DNA of 9,716 bases from Planctomycetaceae bacterium (GCA_003501565.1 DNPC01000633.1:2061-11776); one strand, 5' to 3'. Numbered from the stretch's first letter, positions 1 through 6,849 are shown. A program made the numbers and translations. The notes: generated by a model from the letters alone, not told the origin.

Positions 1-507
1 GCGGATCGGCTCGGACAAATTACCGCCCAACTGTGCGAGCGCGGTATGCAAGTCTTCTTCCGTGTCTGCTTCGATTACGCCCAGCACCGCTTCAGCCTGC
101 GGTAAGTCTAGCTTGCCAGCCACAAAACTCCGAAGAGTAAACTCACCACGATCAGCCGGTCGAGCCCCAAGCGTACAAATGTGTTCAACCAGACTTTCGG
201 CAATGGGCAGGCTACCCAACACATGCAGTTCAGCCGTTGGTTGTCCTGTGAATGAACGTTTATCCGGCCAGTAATAGCAATGGCCGGCTATCGTGTCATC
301 GGCGCCGCCAGCGATGCCAGTGTGAAAGCGTAGGGGCTTGCACATCGCGTGGCGCGATCGAAGGAGTTCCTGAACTCCGACGGAAGGGACTGCTAGGTGT
401 TCCAGGATGTCTCGAGTCGAGGGTCCACTGACTCGCAAAACCGCGCGTTGAGCTGGGGCGAGTCCGCTCGAGATCGCAACAATTGTGTCGTCGAGGACCA
501 GCGACAT
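1..507 (-). CDS. mnmE: tRNA modification GTPase MnmE (TrmE), N-terminal part, divergent
   Basis: This is the first 169 codons of a minus-strand gene that runs off the left edge of the window. MnmE, with MnmG, modifies the wobble uridine of certain tRNAs; its N-terminal domain dimerises and binds a formyl-tetrahydrofolate cofactor. What I see: a DDTIVAI start, VLRVSGP at about residues 22-28, SFTGQPTAELH where the family has SYTGEDVVELH, and a strong match ADRGEFTLRSFVAGKLDLPQ (family: ARPGEFTERAFLNGKLDLAQ) followed by AEAVLGVIEA. The usual glycine-rich segment after DTI (family PPGRGGVGI) is SGLAPAQRAV here, and the family GHGG is replaced by LGS, so this is a divergent member. The GTPase domain and the C-terminal cysteine motif lie outside the window. 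The ATG at 507 is the first start after an in-frame TGA in the upstream gap; no Shine-Dalgarno precedes it. It lies 93 bp behind the SHD1 gene on the same strand. Confidence 0.85.
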   Translation of the reverse strand, partial: MSLVLDDTIVAISSGLAPAQRAVLRVSGPSTRDILEHLAVPSVGVQELLRSRHAMCKPLRFHTGIAGGADDTIAGHCYYWPDKRSFTGQPTAELHVLGSLPIAESLVEHICTLGARPADRGEFTLRSFVAGKLDLPQAEAVLGVIEADTEEDLHTALAQLGGNLSEPIR

Positions 508-600
508 CCGTGCTAAGCTTGGAAAGACATTTCGTGAGAGGGCTCTATCGCAGCAGGTAACGACTCGGCGGCAAAATCACGAGTCATCACTTCCCTGCAC

Positions 601-1794
601 CTAAGGCGTAGGGCCAGGACCTTGAGGCACAAGCTTCATGAGCTCTTCGATCGACTCATCAAACTCAGACTGCGATTCAGCGCCAGCTAGTTTTCCGGCA
701 ATCGCATTCACTTGCCCCAAAACTGCAGTAACGGGCAGTAGCTGCATTGTTGTAAGTCCGTCGACCGCCTTGGATGCATCATCGACGCCCTTTCGCATCT
801 GATTCATCCACTTTGGAACAACCCAAATATTGCCGACTTTTTGGACCTGAACTTTCTGAACTGGCATATTCGGAAACTGAAGTTCAACTTCGGCGCGGCT
901 CTTGGATTGGCTTAGGATTTTGTACGTCATTTCAGTGTTGACGGGTGCTCCAGACTGTTGCGCGGCCTCGGCTAACTGCTTGCCGTACGGCTCCAGCGCT
1001 TTGTTGATCCCGATCAACCAGGGCACAATCTTGCCCTTTTTAAAGTTTTCCGGCTGCCAGTTTTCCGGAAGGGCCAAAGCCGCAGTCATGCCGCTAATGG
1101 CTGGCCAAAGAGGCTCCAGCTGTGCCTTCACCTGAGGAATGGCCGCAATTCGGGGGTTGTTGAAAAGGTAATCCTGCTTACCACTGACAATAACATTGAG
1201 TGAGCCGGTGAGGCTGCGGACTTGGGTTAACGTCGCGGGCCCAAGCTTATCCATCATCTTTTCGACCAATCCTTCCAGGTCGTCTTGCATCTTTGGCGGG
1301 ATCGCGTGCCAGAAAACTCCCAAGTCGTTTTCCGATGTCGCCGTTTTCAAGGTATCCAAGAACTCTTCAAGCGTCGTGCTGGCGGTGAAGGGCGACTTCA
1401 GGTCCTCCGCGGTCGGTGGAACGTAATCCACCTCGGGCAACTCGATTTTTTCGGGTGCTTTGACCAAAGGCTTGTTGAATGCATCAGGATTGCCGAGCTT
1501 CTTGGCTTGGAAGTGACTCTGGAGATCCAAACTTGCTAGCGGCACCTCGGTTTGTTTGCCACTTCGCGGCTGGCGAAGAACAACGCCGGTTTCCGTGAGG
1601 CGCACAAACTCTGCTTCGAACTCCATCACCGACCGCTTGCCATCCTGAACGCGGAACATCTTCCACTTTAGCGGCCCAGCTTCGGTTTCCTGGGCGAGGC
1701 CGACAGTCGCACCACCGGCAGAAACGATGGTAAAGGCCAGCAACAGAAACATTGCTGCAGCCGTAAAGCGATTGAGTCGAGCAAGAAATTGCAC
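601..1794 (-). CDS. Exported SHD1-domain protein, function unknown
   Basis: This encodes a predicted exported protein of 397 residues. I choose the GTG at 1794 over a TTG at 1872 because GGAG sits 9 nt upstream and because the result is a normal signal peptide: arginines at about 6 and 9, a hydrophobic core MFLLLAFTIVSA, and probable cleavage near GLAQ at about residue 35. Just after it, residues 44-95 (from KWKMFRVQDGKRSVMEFEAEF to VPLASLDLQSHF) resemble the SHD1 (SLA1 homology 1) domain, a small beta domain common in planctomycete exported proteins: W, DGK, a conserved AEF, V-L, a G, then VPL-SL. The remaining 300 residues look mostly helical and contain repeated EEFLDTLKTA / EDLEGLVEKM-like segments; I do not recognise them. 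The C-terminus is rich in P and G. It probably shares a transcript with the membrane protein upstream and mnmE downstream, but shared function is not shown. Domain call is moderately sure; role is unknown. Confidence 0.75.
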   Translation of the reverse strand: MQFLARLNRFTAAAMFLLLAFTIVSAGGATVGLAQETEAGPLKWKMFRVQDGKRSVMEFEAEFVRLTETGVVLRQPRSGKQTEVPLASLDLQSHFQAKKLGNPDAFNKPLVKAPEKIELPEVDYVPPTAEDLKSPFTASTTLEEFLDTLKTATSENDLGVFWHAIPPKMQDDLEGLVEKMMDKLGPATLTQVRSLTGSLNVIVSGKQDYLFNNPRIAAIPQVKAQLEPLWPAISGMTAALALPENWQPENFKKGKIVPWLIGINKALEPYGKQLAEAAQQSGAPVNTEMTYKILSQSKSRAEVELQFPNMPVQKVQVQKVGNIWVVPKWMNQMRKGVDDASKAVDGLTTMQLLPVTAVLGQVNAIAGKLAGAESQSEFDESIEELMKLVPQGPGPTP

Positions 1795-1803
1795 GCAAAC
1801 AGT

Positions 1804-1807
1804 CTCC
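1804..1807 (-). promoter_or_regulatory. Ribosome binding site deciding the GTG start at 1794
   Basis: On the minus strand GGAG is followed by 9 nt and then GTG. This places initiation 26 codons inside the longest open frame and yields a clean signal peptide, so it decides the start of the SHD1-domain gene. Confidence 0.55.
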
Positions 1808-1843
1808 AACCAGAGGTTTTCCCAAGCAGTAATTAATAGAGCG

Positions 1844-1872
1844 AAGATAACCACAGAGGCCTCGCAAAGCAA
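1844..1872 (-). promoter_or_regulatory. Candidate promoter for the SHD1-domain gene
   Basis: Minus strand: TTGCTT (1872-1867), a 17-nt spacer, then TATCTT (1849-1844). The -10 matches the sigma-70 consensus at 4 of 6 positions and the -35 at 3 of 6. Transcription would begin near 1837, leaving a leader of about 40 nt before the GTG at 1794. This agrees with the shorter gene start and would let mnmE and the SHD1 gene be transcribed separately from the membrane protein. Weak matches of this kind are common by chance. Confidence 0.25.
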
Positions 1873-1931
1873 GTAAAACCACCGGCCTCACCAAGCGGCG
1901 CAACGCCCACAGCAGGTAATGACGGGGCCGG

Positions 1932-2885
1932 CTAAGGAAGCGGTGCTTTCAGCTGGCGAGCGTCGCCGGGCAGGTTCGCCGTACCGCCCCGTTCAGCAAC
2001 CTGCTCTGGCACCGATGCGTAGAACGCGACCGTCGTCGAGATAGGGCTGCTGGCACGAGGATCCAGCTCCAGCCGCAGACGCATCCCAATTTCTGTAGAG
2101 TTGACGAGCCGCACTTGCACGTCGGGGTTTTCCGGCTCAAGCTCCACTTCCGGAATACCTGAGAAGGCTTTCGGAAAGCTGACGATTTCGTGCGTAACCG
2201 ACGAGGCACGACTTAGCTCGACTCGTAGCCAGCCTGATACGAACATCGCACCCGATTCGCTCCAACCTAGTTGTTGTGATAGCGAAACACCCGTCGAATC
2301 CGATTGCTGATCGCCATCAATTTGTTCTTCCTCAAAACTCCCTTCAATCAACTGGGGCGCAAGATGCAGATCATCGGTATCTCGGGCAACTCGATCAACG
2401 CCTGGTAATGGGATCGTTGACACCGGCCCTGAATTGTCGGATTCGCATTTCGGCACCTCAGTAGCAGGCTGCGAACGTTCACCACGACGCAATTCTTGAT
2501 CACTCGGATCCGATACCAAATGCTTCTTGAGCCGCAGGTGTACGAGCCCCGATGCGGCGAACACCGCCATAACCGGAAACAGGTCGGCAAGATTCTCGCC
2601 CACTAAGGCGGTGGCTCCCAGAAGATTCACCCCCGCCATCATCGCAAGCGGACCAGTCACATAGCCTGTCATCTCGGAAATGGCAGGGCTTACAGAGTCG
2701 GCAAAGCGATCAAGCATGCAATTGGCCAGCACGATAACCGCCGCACCAAGGATCCCAACTAGCACAGTCAGGCTACTAGTCAGCTCCAGCGACCAGAGCA
2801 GGGCCAACAACCAGAGGCCGAAAGAGCTAACCGCCGTCGCCACGAGCGCTCCAAAGGCTGTCTGGTGGAGTTCCTGATCTGTCAA
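1932..2885 (-). CDS. Four-helix membrane protein with soluble beta-rich C-terminal domain, function unknown
   Basis: This encodes 317 residues. The N-terminal third is hydrophobic, with probable membrane helices at about 11-31, 38-57, 76-95 and 102-117, then a basic stretch RLKKHL near 118-123 that would face the cytoplasm by the positive-inside rule. An acidic, low-complexity linker follows (about 124-205). The C-terminal domain (about 210-300) alternates hydrophobic and polar residues like a beta sandwich: GWLRVELSR, then FPKAFSGIPEVELEP, then VRLVNSTEIGMRLRL, then VAFYAS. This order faintly resembles the H-type lectin fold (a F-x-x-F-x-x-x-P-x-V strand, a V-N-x-T/G-x-x-V strand, a final aromatic-rich strand), but with an even number of helices the domain would probably be cytoplasmic, so sugar binding is doubtful. 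The start is TTG, the first start after an in-frame TAG, with a strong Shine-Dalgarno. It follows the small frame at 2917-3271 by about 31 bp. Confidence 0.7.
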   Translation of the reverse strand: MTDQELHQTAFGALVATAVSSFGLWLLALLWSLELTSSLTVLVGILGAAVIVLANCMLDRFADSVSPAISEMTGYVTGPLAMMAGVNLLGATALVGENLADLFPVMAVFAASGLVHLRLKKHLVSDPSDQELRRGERSQPATEVPKCESDNSGPVSTIPLPGVDRVARDTDDLHLAPQLIEGSFEEEQIDGDQQSDSTGVSLSQQLGWSESGAMFVSGWLRVELSRASSVTHEIVSFPKAFSGIPEVELEPENPDVQVRLVNSTEIGMRLRLELDPRASSPISTTVAFYASVPEQVAERGGTANLPGDARQLKAPLP

Positions 2886-2895
2886 AACTGGCTAC

Positions 2896-2902
2896 CCTCC
2901 TT
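2896..2902 (-). promoter_or_regulatory. Strong Shine-Dalgarno for the TTG start at 2885
   Basis: AAGGAGG on the minus strand, 10 nt before TTG. No in-frame ATG or GTG lies between the preceding TAG and this TTG, so the site supports the unusual start codon. Confidence 0.65.
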
Positions 2903-2916
2903 GGGAAACGGCCACT

Positions 2917-3271
2917 TTAGTTGTTGGTCCCGGTATCTGGTTTGGTCTCAAAATCTGGTTTGGTTCCGTTACCAACTAGACGCTGTAGAACGACTTTAGC
3001 CGTGGTTGCATCGGGCAAAAGCGATTTACTCCGCGAAAACAGGATTGATCCCGTAGGCTGATTTCCAAACCTTTGGTTTTCGCTAAGCCCCAATGAGCCA
3101 CCGTATACCAGCACAGGGTGGCTGTATTTCGAATCGCGCTCAATATCCCGAAAGTCCGCGAACAGCTGCTGGGCCGCTACGAGCGTGGAAGGTTGGCGCG
3201 ACGACAGGGATCGGGCAATGTCATCAACCCCCGCCGCAGTATGACAAATTGAATCCGATGCGTGAAGTCAT
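2917..3271 (-). pseudogene. Small unrecognised reading frame, apparently frameshifted
   Basis: An open minus-strand frame runs from 3267 to the TAA at 2917 (116 residues) but has no ATG, GTG or TTG until the GTG at 3114, halfway through, and that GTG has no Shine-Dalgarno. The residues upstream of 3114 look coding (DDIARSLSSRQPS, then AAQQLFADFRDIERD). An ATG at 3271 in the adjacent frame opens MTSRIGFNLSYCGG and then meets TGA directly after a run of five G (forward C-run at 3228-3232). Removing one G joins the two into a 117-residue product passing through SYCGGVDDIARSL. The C-terminus carries a short repeat, TKPDFETKPD. I do not recognise the family. Options: a real frameshift (decaying gene), a sequencing error in the G run, an unusual start, or chance. 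It is the first gene of the leftward group. Confidence 0.4.
2935..2964. repeat. 12-bp direct repeat with 18-bp period
   Basis: ATCTGGTTTGGT occurs at 2935-2946 and again at 2953-2964. The 18-bp period equals six codons and writes TKPD twice into the C-terminus of the reading frame at 2917-3271, so it looks like a small in-frame duplication. Confidence 0.7.
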
Positions 3272-3501
3272 CGTATCTGGCAAGTCGCAAGGGCTGGTAT
3301 TGTGGACTCCGCAGACGACGCTTCTGCTCAGGCCATCCTACCTGCTGCCAATTTGATCTTTCCGAAGCATAGAGAATTGTGCTAGTTACCCGCCTAACAC
3401 CCATCCATCCTTCCAGCGCGCTGAGAGAATGGATATACTTTCGCCTTACAAATACGCAAATATCGGCCGAAGACTGGCTAGCAAAGCATACCCCCACGTT
3501 T
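3272..3501. other. Intergenic region between divergent transcription units
   Basis: About 230 bp lie between the small leftward frame and metK. The longest frame I considered on the minus strand (from 3521) overlaps metK, has no family likeness and is rejected. I looked for a SAM-sensing riboswitch ahead of metK and saw no recognisable SAM-I kink-turn/core elements or SAM-II-like pseudoknot; this is a visual check only. The region holds the candidate divergent promoters noted separately. Confidence 0.5.
3432..3459. promoter_or_regulatory. Candidate divergent promoters with overlapping -10 elements
   Basis: Plus strand: TATACT at 3434-3439 matches the -10 consensus at 5 of 6, with only a poor -35 17 bp upstream; it would give metK a leader of about 70 nt. 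Minus strand: TTGCGT (3459-3454), a 16-nt spacer, then TATATC (3437-3432), which would serve the leftward gene group. The two -10 elements share bases, so the two directions could compete. Confidence 0.3.
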
Positions 3502-3506
3502 GGAGG
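3502..3506 (+). promoter_or_regulatory. Shine-Dalgarno deciding the GTG start of metK
   Basis: GGAGG is followed by 8 nt and GTG at 3515. A TTG at 3500, five codons earlier, overlaps this site and cannot use it, so translation should begin at 3515. Confidence 0.75.
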
Positions 3507-3514
3507 ACACCACA

Positions 3515-4657
3515 GTGGCAACCGGGAATTTCCTTTTCACCAGCGAATCCGTCAGCATGGGGCACCCAGATAAGGTGTCTGACCAAGTTTCCGACGGTAT
3601 CCTCGACGCCCTGCTTGCGCAAGATCCAACCTCACGGGTGGCCTGCGAAACGCTCTGTACCACGGACTTGGTAGTTCTTAGTGGTGAAATTACGTCCAAC
3701 GCGAAAGTCGACTATGTCGAAATCGCTCGCGACGTAATTCGTGGGATTGGATACACCGACGACGATATCGGCTTTAACGCGGATTCCTGCCGAGTATTTT
3801 GCGCACTTCACAGCCAGAGTGCCGATATTGCCATGGGCGTCGATCGAGACGGGGCTGGCGACCAAGGACTGATGTTTGGCTACGCCTGCACGCAGACACC
3901 AGAACTAATGCCGCTGCCGATCGCACTCTCGCACCGGATCATCAACTTGTTGGCTGCCAAGCGTCAGGGAGGCGACGTGGATTGGTTGCGCCCTGATAGT
4001 AAGAGCCAAGTCACCGTTCAGTATGAAGACGGCAAACCGACTCGAGTGGACGCCGTTGTCGTATCGACACAGCACACTGCAGATGTTTCTCAAGACGACA
4101 TCGGGTCTTACGTCCAAAGCGTCATCAAGGAATGCATTCCAGCCGAGATGTTGGATGACAAAACAAAGTACCATATCAACCCGACCGGTAACTTCGTGAT
4201 CGGTGGCCCTCACGGCGACACTGGCCTGACCGGGCGTAAGATCATCGTTGACACCTACGGCGGGTGGGGACGTCACGGCGGTGGTGCATTCTCTGGTAAA
4301 GACTCGACCAAGGTTGACCGATCCGCTGCCTACATGGGGCGCTACGTTGCGAAGAATATCGTCGCCGCAGGCTTAGCGGAAGAATGTGAAGTGCAACTTG
4401 CGTATGCAATCGGTGTTGCGGATCCTGTCAGCGTGCGTGTTGATACCGCGGGAACCGCTACCGTTTCCGAAGACAAGATTGCGTCGGCCGTCCAAGAGAT
4501 TTTCCCACTGAATCCAAAGGGAATTATCGATCATTTGCAGCTACAGCGGCCCATCTTCCAGAAGTCCGCGCACGGCGGGCATTTCGGGCGTAGCGAACCC
4601 GAATTCTCTTGGGAGCAAACCGACAAGGCTGCTGAACTCAAGGCGGCCTGCAGCTAG
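3515..4657 (+). CDS. metK: S-adenosylmethionine synthase (methionine adenosyltransferase)
   Basis: This encodes 380 residues, normal for bacterial MetK. The cytoplasmic enzyme makes S-adenosylmethionine from methionine and ATP, releasing phosphate and pyrophosphate. Visible signatures: GHPDK at 16-20 (His and Asp of the nucleotide/metal site), GAGDQG at 113-118 followed by LMFGYA (family signature 1), GGGAFSGKD at 255-263 (signature 2, the phosphate-binding loop), then KVDRSAAYMGRYVAKNIVAAGLA, and near the end GHFGR and WEQTDKA as in E. coli MetK. The start is GTG, chosen because GGAGG lies 8 nt upstream. The gene stands alone: transcribed away from the leftward group and converging on the PLP enzyme, with 70 bp between their stops. 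The common neighbour ahcY is not in this window. Nothing looks truncated or mutated. Confidence 0.97.
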   Translation: MATGNFLFTSESVSMGHPDKVSDQVSDGILDALLAQDPTSRVACETLCTTDLVVLSGEITSNAKVDYVEIARDVIRGIGYTDDDIGFNADSCRVFCALHSQSADIAMGVDRDGAGDQGLMFGYACTQTPELMPLPIALSHRIINLLAAKRQGGDVDWLRPDSKSQVTVQYEDGKPTRVDAVVVSTQHTADVSQDDIGSYVQSVIKECIPAEMLDDKTKYHINPTGNFVIGGPHGDTGLTGRKIIVDTYGGWGRHGGGAFSGKDSTKVDRSAAYMGRYVAKNIVAAGLAEECEVQLAYAIGVADPVSVRVDTAGTATVSEDKIASAVQEIFPLNPKGIIDHLQLQRPIFQKSAHGGHFGRSEPEFSWEQTDKAAELKAACS

Positions 4658-4727
4658 GTAGGCACCGGTGCACTCGCTACGGCAACTGCAACAATTCGGT
4701 GTGATCAGCTTGGCTCACCCAGTTCAT

Positions 4728-5837
4728 TCACCGGTAGATCCTGTGCCGTGCCGCGACAGGCCATGAGCCGGCAACTTGACCGGATTTAACAACTTGCATT
4801 TCGCTGTGCAGTGCCACAGTGGGGCAAATATGTGTTGGGACGACGTATAGCACGTCTCCCAACTCCAAGCGTTCGGCGGCAGGTGTCTGAATCACCAAGT
4901 GCTCTTCATTCTGTTTGCCTTCGACAGCATCAATATCCAGAAAGTGGCAGCGTCGCCCGGCAGGTGGATCGCCCGCGACTGCCTTGTGCCCCAAGTCTAG
5001 CGTCACATGGCCTGAGTGTTGTTTCGACACAACCCTCGTCATTAAGATGGCCGCATACTCAAATCCATTCATATCCCTATACGCATCGCTGTAACCAAAG
5101 TCGTTTAGGATGCATGTGCCTGGCGAAAGTTCGATGCTAACATCAGCAATTTCCACCTGGGCGAAGACAGGGAATGTCGGCGTGCCTCCGCAAACGATGG
5201 TCGCGCACTCTAGCCCAGACGCAGAAAGTCGTTCCGTAAGGCTACTGAGGTGCGTAGTAATGCCTCTGACTGAGTCCTGCCGATCAACCAACTTCGGCAA
5301 ATGATTGTGGCCATCGTAGGCATGCAGCCCTCGGAATCGCAACTGCTTTGCCGCGGCGACTGCTCGGCAAACATCCAAAGCGCGTTCGACGGGCACGCCA
5401 GTTCGGTGCATTCCAATGTCTACATCGACCAGTACGTCCAAATTCTTTCTTACCTCGCCGAGTCGACTGTCAATCTGAGTGGCATTTGCGACCGATTCGA
5501 TGGCAACGCAGAACTCTGTTTTTGTGTATTTGGCGAGGATGGTCAGCAAACGGTTGATTGCCGGACCAACCTGTGGATAGGCGATGAAAACATCCTTTGC
5601 TCCCGCTTCAGCAAGCATCTCTGCTTCCGCCAAAGTCGCGCACTTGTGACGCGTGATCCCCATTTCTAGCTCAAGTTCGACGATCTGCCGACACTTATGC
5701 GTTTTTACGTGGGGACGGAGACGATCTGGGCCGCCTGCAATTCGGATACACTCCTGAATGTTGTTGCGCACGCGATCCGGATATACCAAAAGGCAAGGCG
5801 TAATCAACTCCGATGGATCATTGAGTTTGTGATGCAT
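4728..5837 (-). CDS. D-threonine aldolase / D-serine dehydratase-like fold-type III PLP enzyme
   Basis: This encodes 369 residues, usual for the family. It is an alanine-racemase-like TIM barrel followed by a beta domain, using PLP and a divalent metal on a D-3-hydroxy amino acid. Seen: TPCLLVYPDRVRNNI near 13-27, RPHVKTHKC at 41-49 with K45 as the expected PLP-binding lysine, KCATLAEAEMLAEAGAKDVFIA, the barrel strand VDIGMHRTG, the phosphate-site-like CGGTPTFP, ELSPGTCILND, and PTHICPT with H336 and C338. Known for the family: the metal pair is His-x-Cys in eukaryotic-type D-serine dehydratase and His-x-Asp in characterised D-threonine aldolase, so the pair here favours the D-serine dehydratase type; substrate remains inference. 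I prefer the ATG at 5837 to a TTG four codons earlier; neither has a Shine-Dalgarno. It is divergent from the phosphatase gene (129 bp between starts). Confidence 0.85.
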   Translation of the reverse strand: MHHKLNDPSELITPCLLVYPDRVRNNIQECIRIAGGPDRLRPHVKTHKCRQIVELELEMGITRHKCATLAEAEMLAEAGAKDVFIAYPQVGPAINRLLTILAKYTKTEFCVAIESVANATQIDSRLGEVRKNLDVLVDVDIGMHRTGVPVERALDVCRAVAAAKQLRFRGLHAYDGHNHLPKLVDRQDSVRGITTHLSSLTERLSASGLECATIVCGGTPTFPVFAQVEIADVSIELSPGTCILNDFGYSDAYRDMNGFEYAAILMTRVVSKQHSGHVTLDLGHKAVAGDPPAGRRCHFLDIDAVEGKQNEEHLVIQTPAAERLELGDVLYVVPTHICPTVALHSEMQVVKSGQVAGSWPVAARHRIYR

Positions 5838-5908
5838 GGATTTCGGCAAAGGGCGAAGAAGAAGCGATTTGGCGTGTAACCGGTGATGAGTGTACCACGC
5901 TAGGCGTC

Positions 5909-5922
5909 GTGGCGATGGCCAC
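5909..5922. promoter_or_regulatory. Short inverted repeat between divergent genes
   Basis: GTGGC and GCCAC flank GATG, a perfect 5-bp stem with a 4-nt loop, lying between the divergent starts at 5837 and 5967. It could be an operator or only chance. On the minus strand TTGTAA and TTAATT with an 18-nt spacer lie just beyond it and may form a promoter for the PLP enzyme. Confidence 0.2.
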
Positions 5923-5966
5923 TAGAATTAAGCGGTCCATTTCGCTCTCTTACAACGCGCCTCGCC

Positions 5967-6803
5967 ATGCCTGCTCCAGAACACCTCACGACACTCAGCA
6001 GTCCCGAACTGGCCGCCGCAAAGGCCGCGGCAGAATCTGGAGCAAGCATCGTCGTCGACTACTTCGAAAAGGGCGTGACCATGCGCAGTAAGGGGCCCGA
6101 CGAGCATCATAATTTGGTGAGTGATGCCGACGAAGAATCTGAGGCGGCGATCATTGAGAGTCTGACTAACTCGCTGCCAGGCCACACTGTATTTGGTGAA
6201 GAATCTGCCAAGAACGAGACTGCGGAAGAGTTAAACCAAGTCGACCATCTGTGGATCGTCGATCCGCTAGACGGAACCAATAACTTTGCGCATCACTTGC
6301 CCCACTTTGCCATTTCCCTCGGTTATTACCGCAGGGGCGTCGCTGCAGCTGGCTTGGTTGTCAACCCAGTACGGGATGATTGGTACTACGCTGTTTCCGG
6401 TGGTGGTGCTTGGCACAATGGCGAAGGAATATCAGTTCGCAATGACACGTCGCTCAGTAGTGTTATGGTTGGATGCGGTTTCTACTATGATCGCGGCCAA
6501 ATGATGCAAGCAACGTTGAAGACTGTCGAAGCGTTTTTTGGGGAGGGCATTCACGGCATCCGGCGGTTTGGAACTGCTGCATTGGATCTTTGCCAAGTTG
6601 CGGCAGGGCAGTTCGGCGCGTTTTTCGAGTATCAGCTTGCTCCCTGGGACTTCGCAGCGGCTCGTTTGATTCTCGAAGAAGCTGGCGGCAAAATCACCGA
6701 CGCGCGTGGCGAGCCGCTGGCTCTCAAGATATCTAGCATACTGGCATCAAACACCGTACTGCACGAAGATGCGTTAGCCTTAACCCGGCGATTTCATCCT
6801 TAG
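5967..6803 (+). CDS. Inositol monophosphatase family protein
   Basis: This encodes 278 residues, normal for the family. Members are Mg-dependent phosphatases that remove phosphate from small molecules such as inositol monophosphate, PAP or histidinol phosphate; which one cannot be told here. Metal-site motifs are complete: GEES at 77-80 (E78), WIVDPLDGTNNF at 96-107 (D99, carbonyl of L101, D102, with G103-T104 for phosphate), and APWDFAAARLILEEAGG with W227-D228. The early NLVSDADEESE matches the family's lithium-sensitive N-terminal segment. It has no signal peptide, so it should be cytoplasmic. The ATG at 5967 has no Shine-Dalgarno; no better start is near, and a later methionine (39) would remove part of the fold. 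The exported gene follows after 46 bp with no obvious terminator, so the two may be co-transcribed. Confidence 0.92.
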   Translation: MPAPEHLTTLSSPELAAAKAAAESGASIVVDYFEKGVTMRSKGPDEHHNLVSDADEESEAAIIESLTNSLPGHTVFGEESAKNETAEELNQVDHLWIVDPLDGTNNFAHHLPHFAISLGYYRRGVAAAGLVVNPVRDDWYYAVSGGGAWHNGEGISVRNDTSLSSVMVGCGFYYDRGQMMQATLKTVEAFFGEGIHGIRRFGTAALDLCQVAAGQFGAFFEYQLAPWDFAAARLILEEAGGKITDARGEPLALKISSILASNTVLHEDALALTRRFHP

Positions 6804-6849
6804 GTAGTGACCGGCAATCTTCGACAGCCCAGGTACTGAGAGAGCTTTG

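Noticed and set aside
1484..1903. Open frame of 139 codons on the minus strand
   Set aside because: It overlaps the SHD1-domain gene in another frame, has Arg/Cys-rich composition typical of a shadow frame, and shows no family likeness.
3272..3501. SAM riboswitch ahead of metK
   Set aside because: I saw none of the conserved core segments of the known SAM classes; a covariance-model search would be needed to exclude it fully.
3177..3521. Minus-strand open frame of 114 codons upstream of metK
   Set aside because: It overlaps the 5' end of metK and the small frame at 2917-3271, has no Shine-Dalgarno and an implausible composition.
3905..4276. Minus-strand open frame of 123 codons inside metK
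   Set aside because: It lies antisense and fully within a well-supported gene; its openness is explained by the codon use of metK.
4662..4671. Palindrome GCACCGGTGC between the convergent stops, considered as a bidirectional terminator
   Set aside because: It has no room for a loop and no T-tract on either side; a 10-bp palindrome is more like a chance or restriction-site-like sequence.
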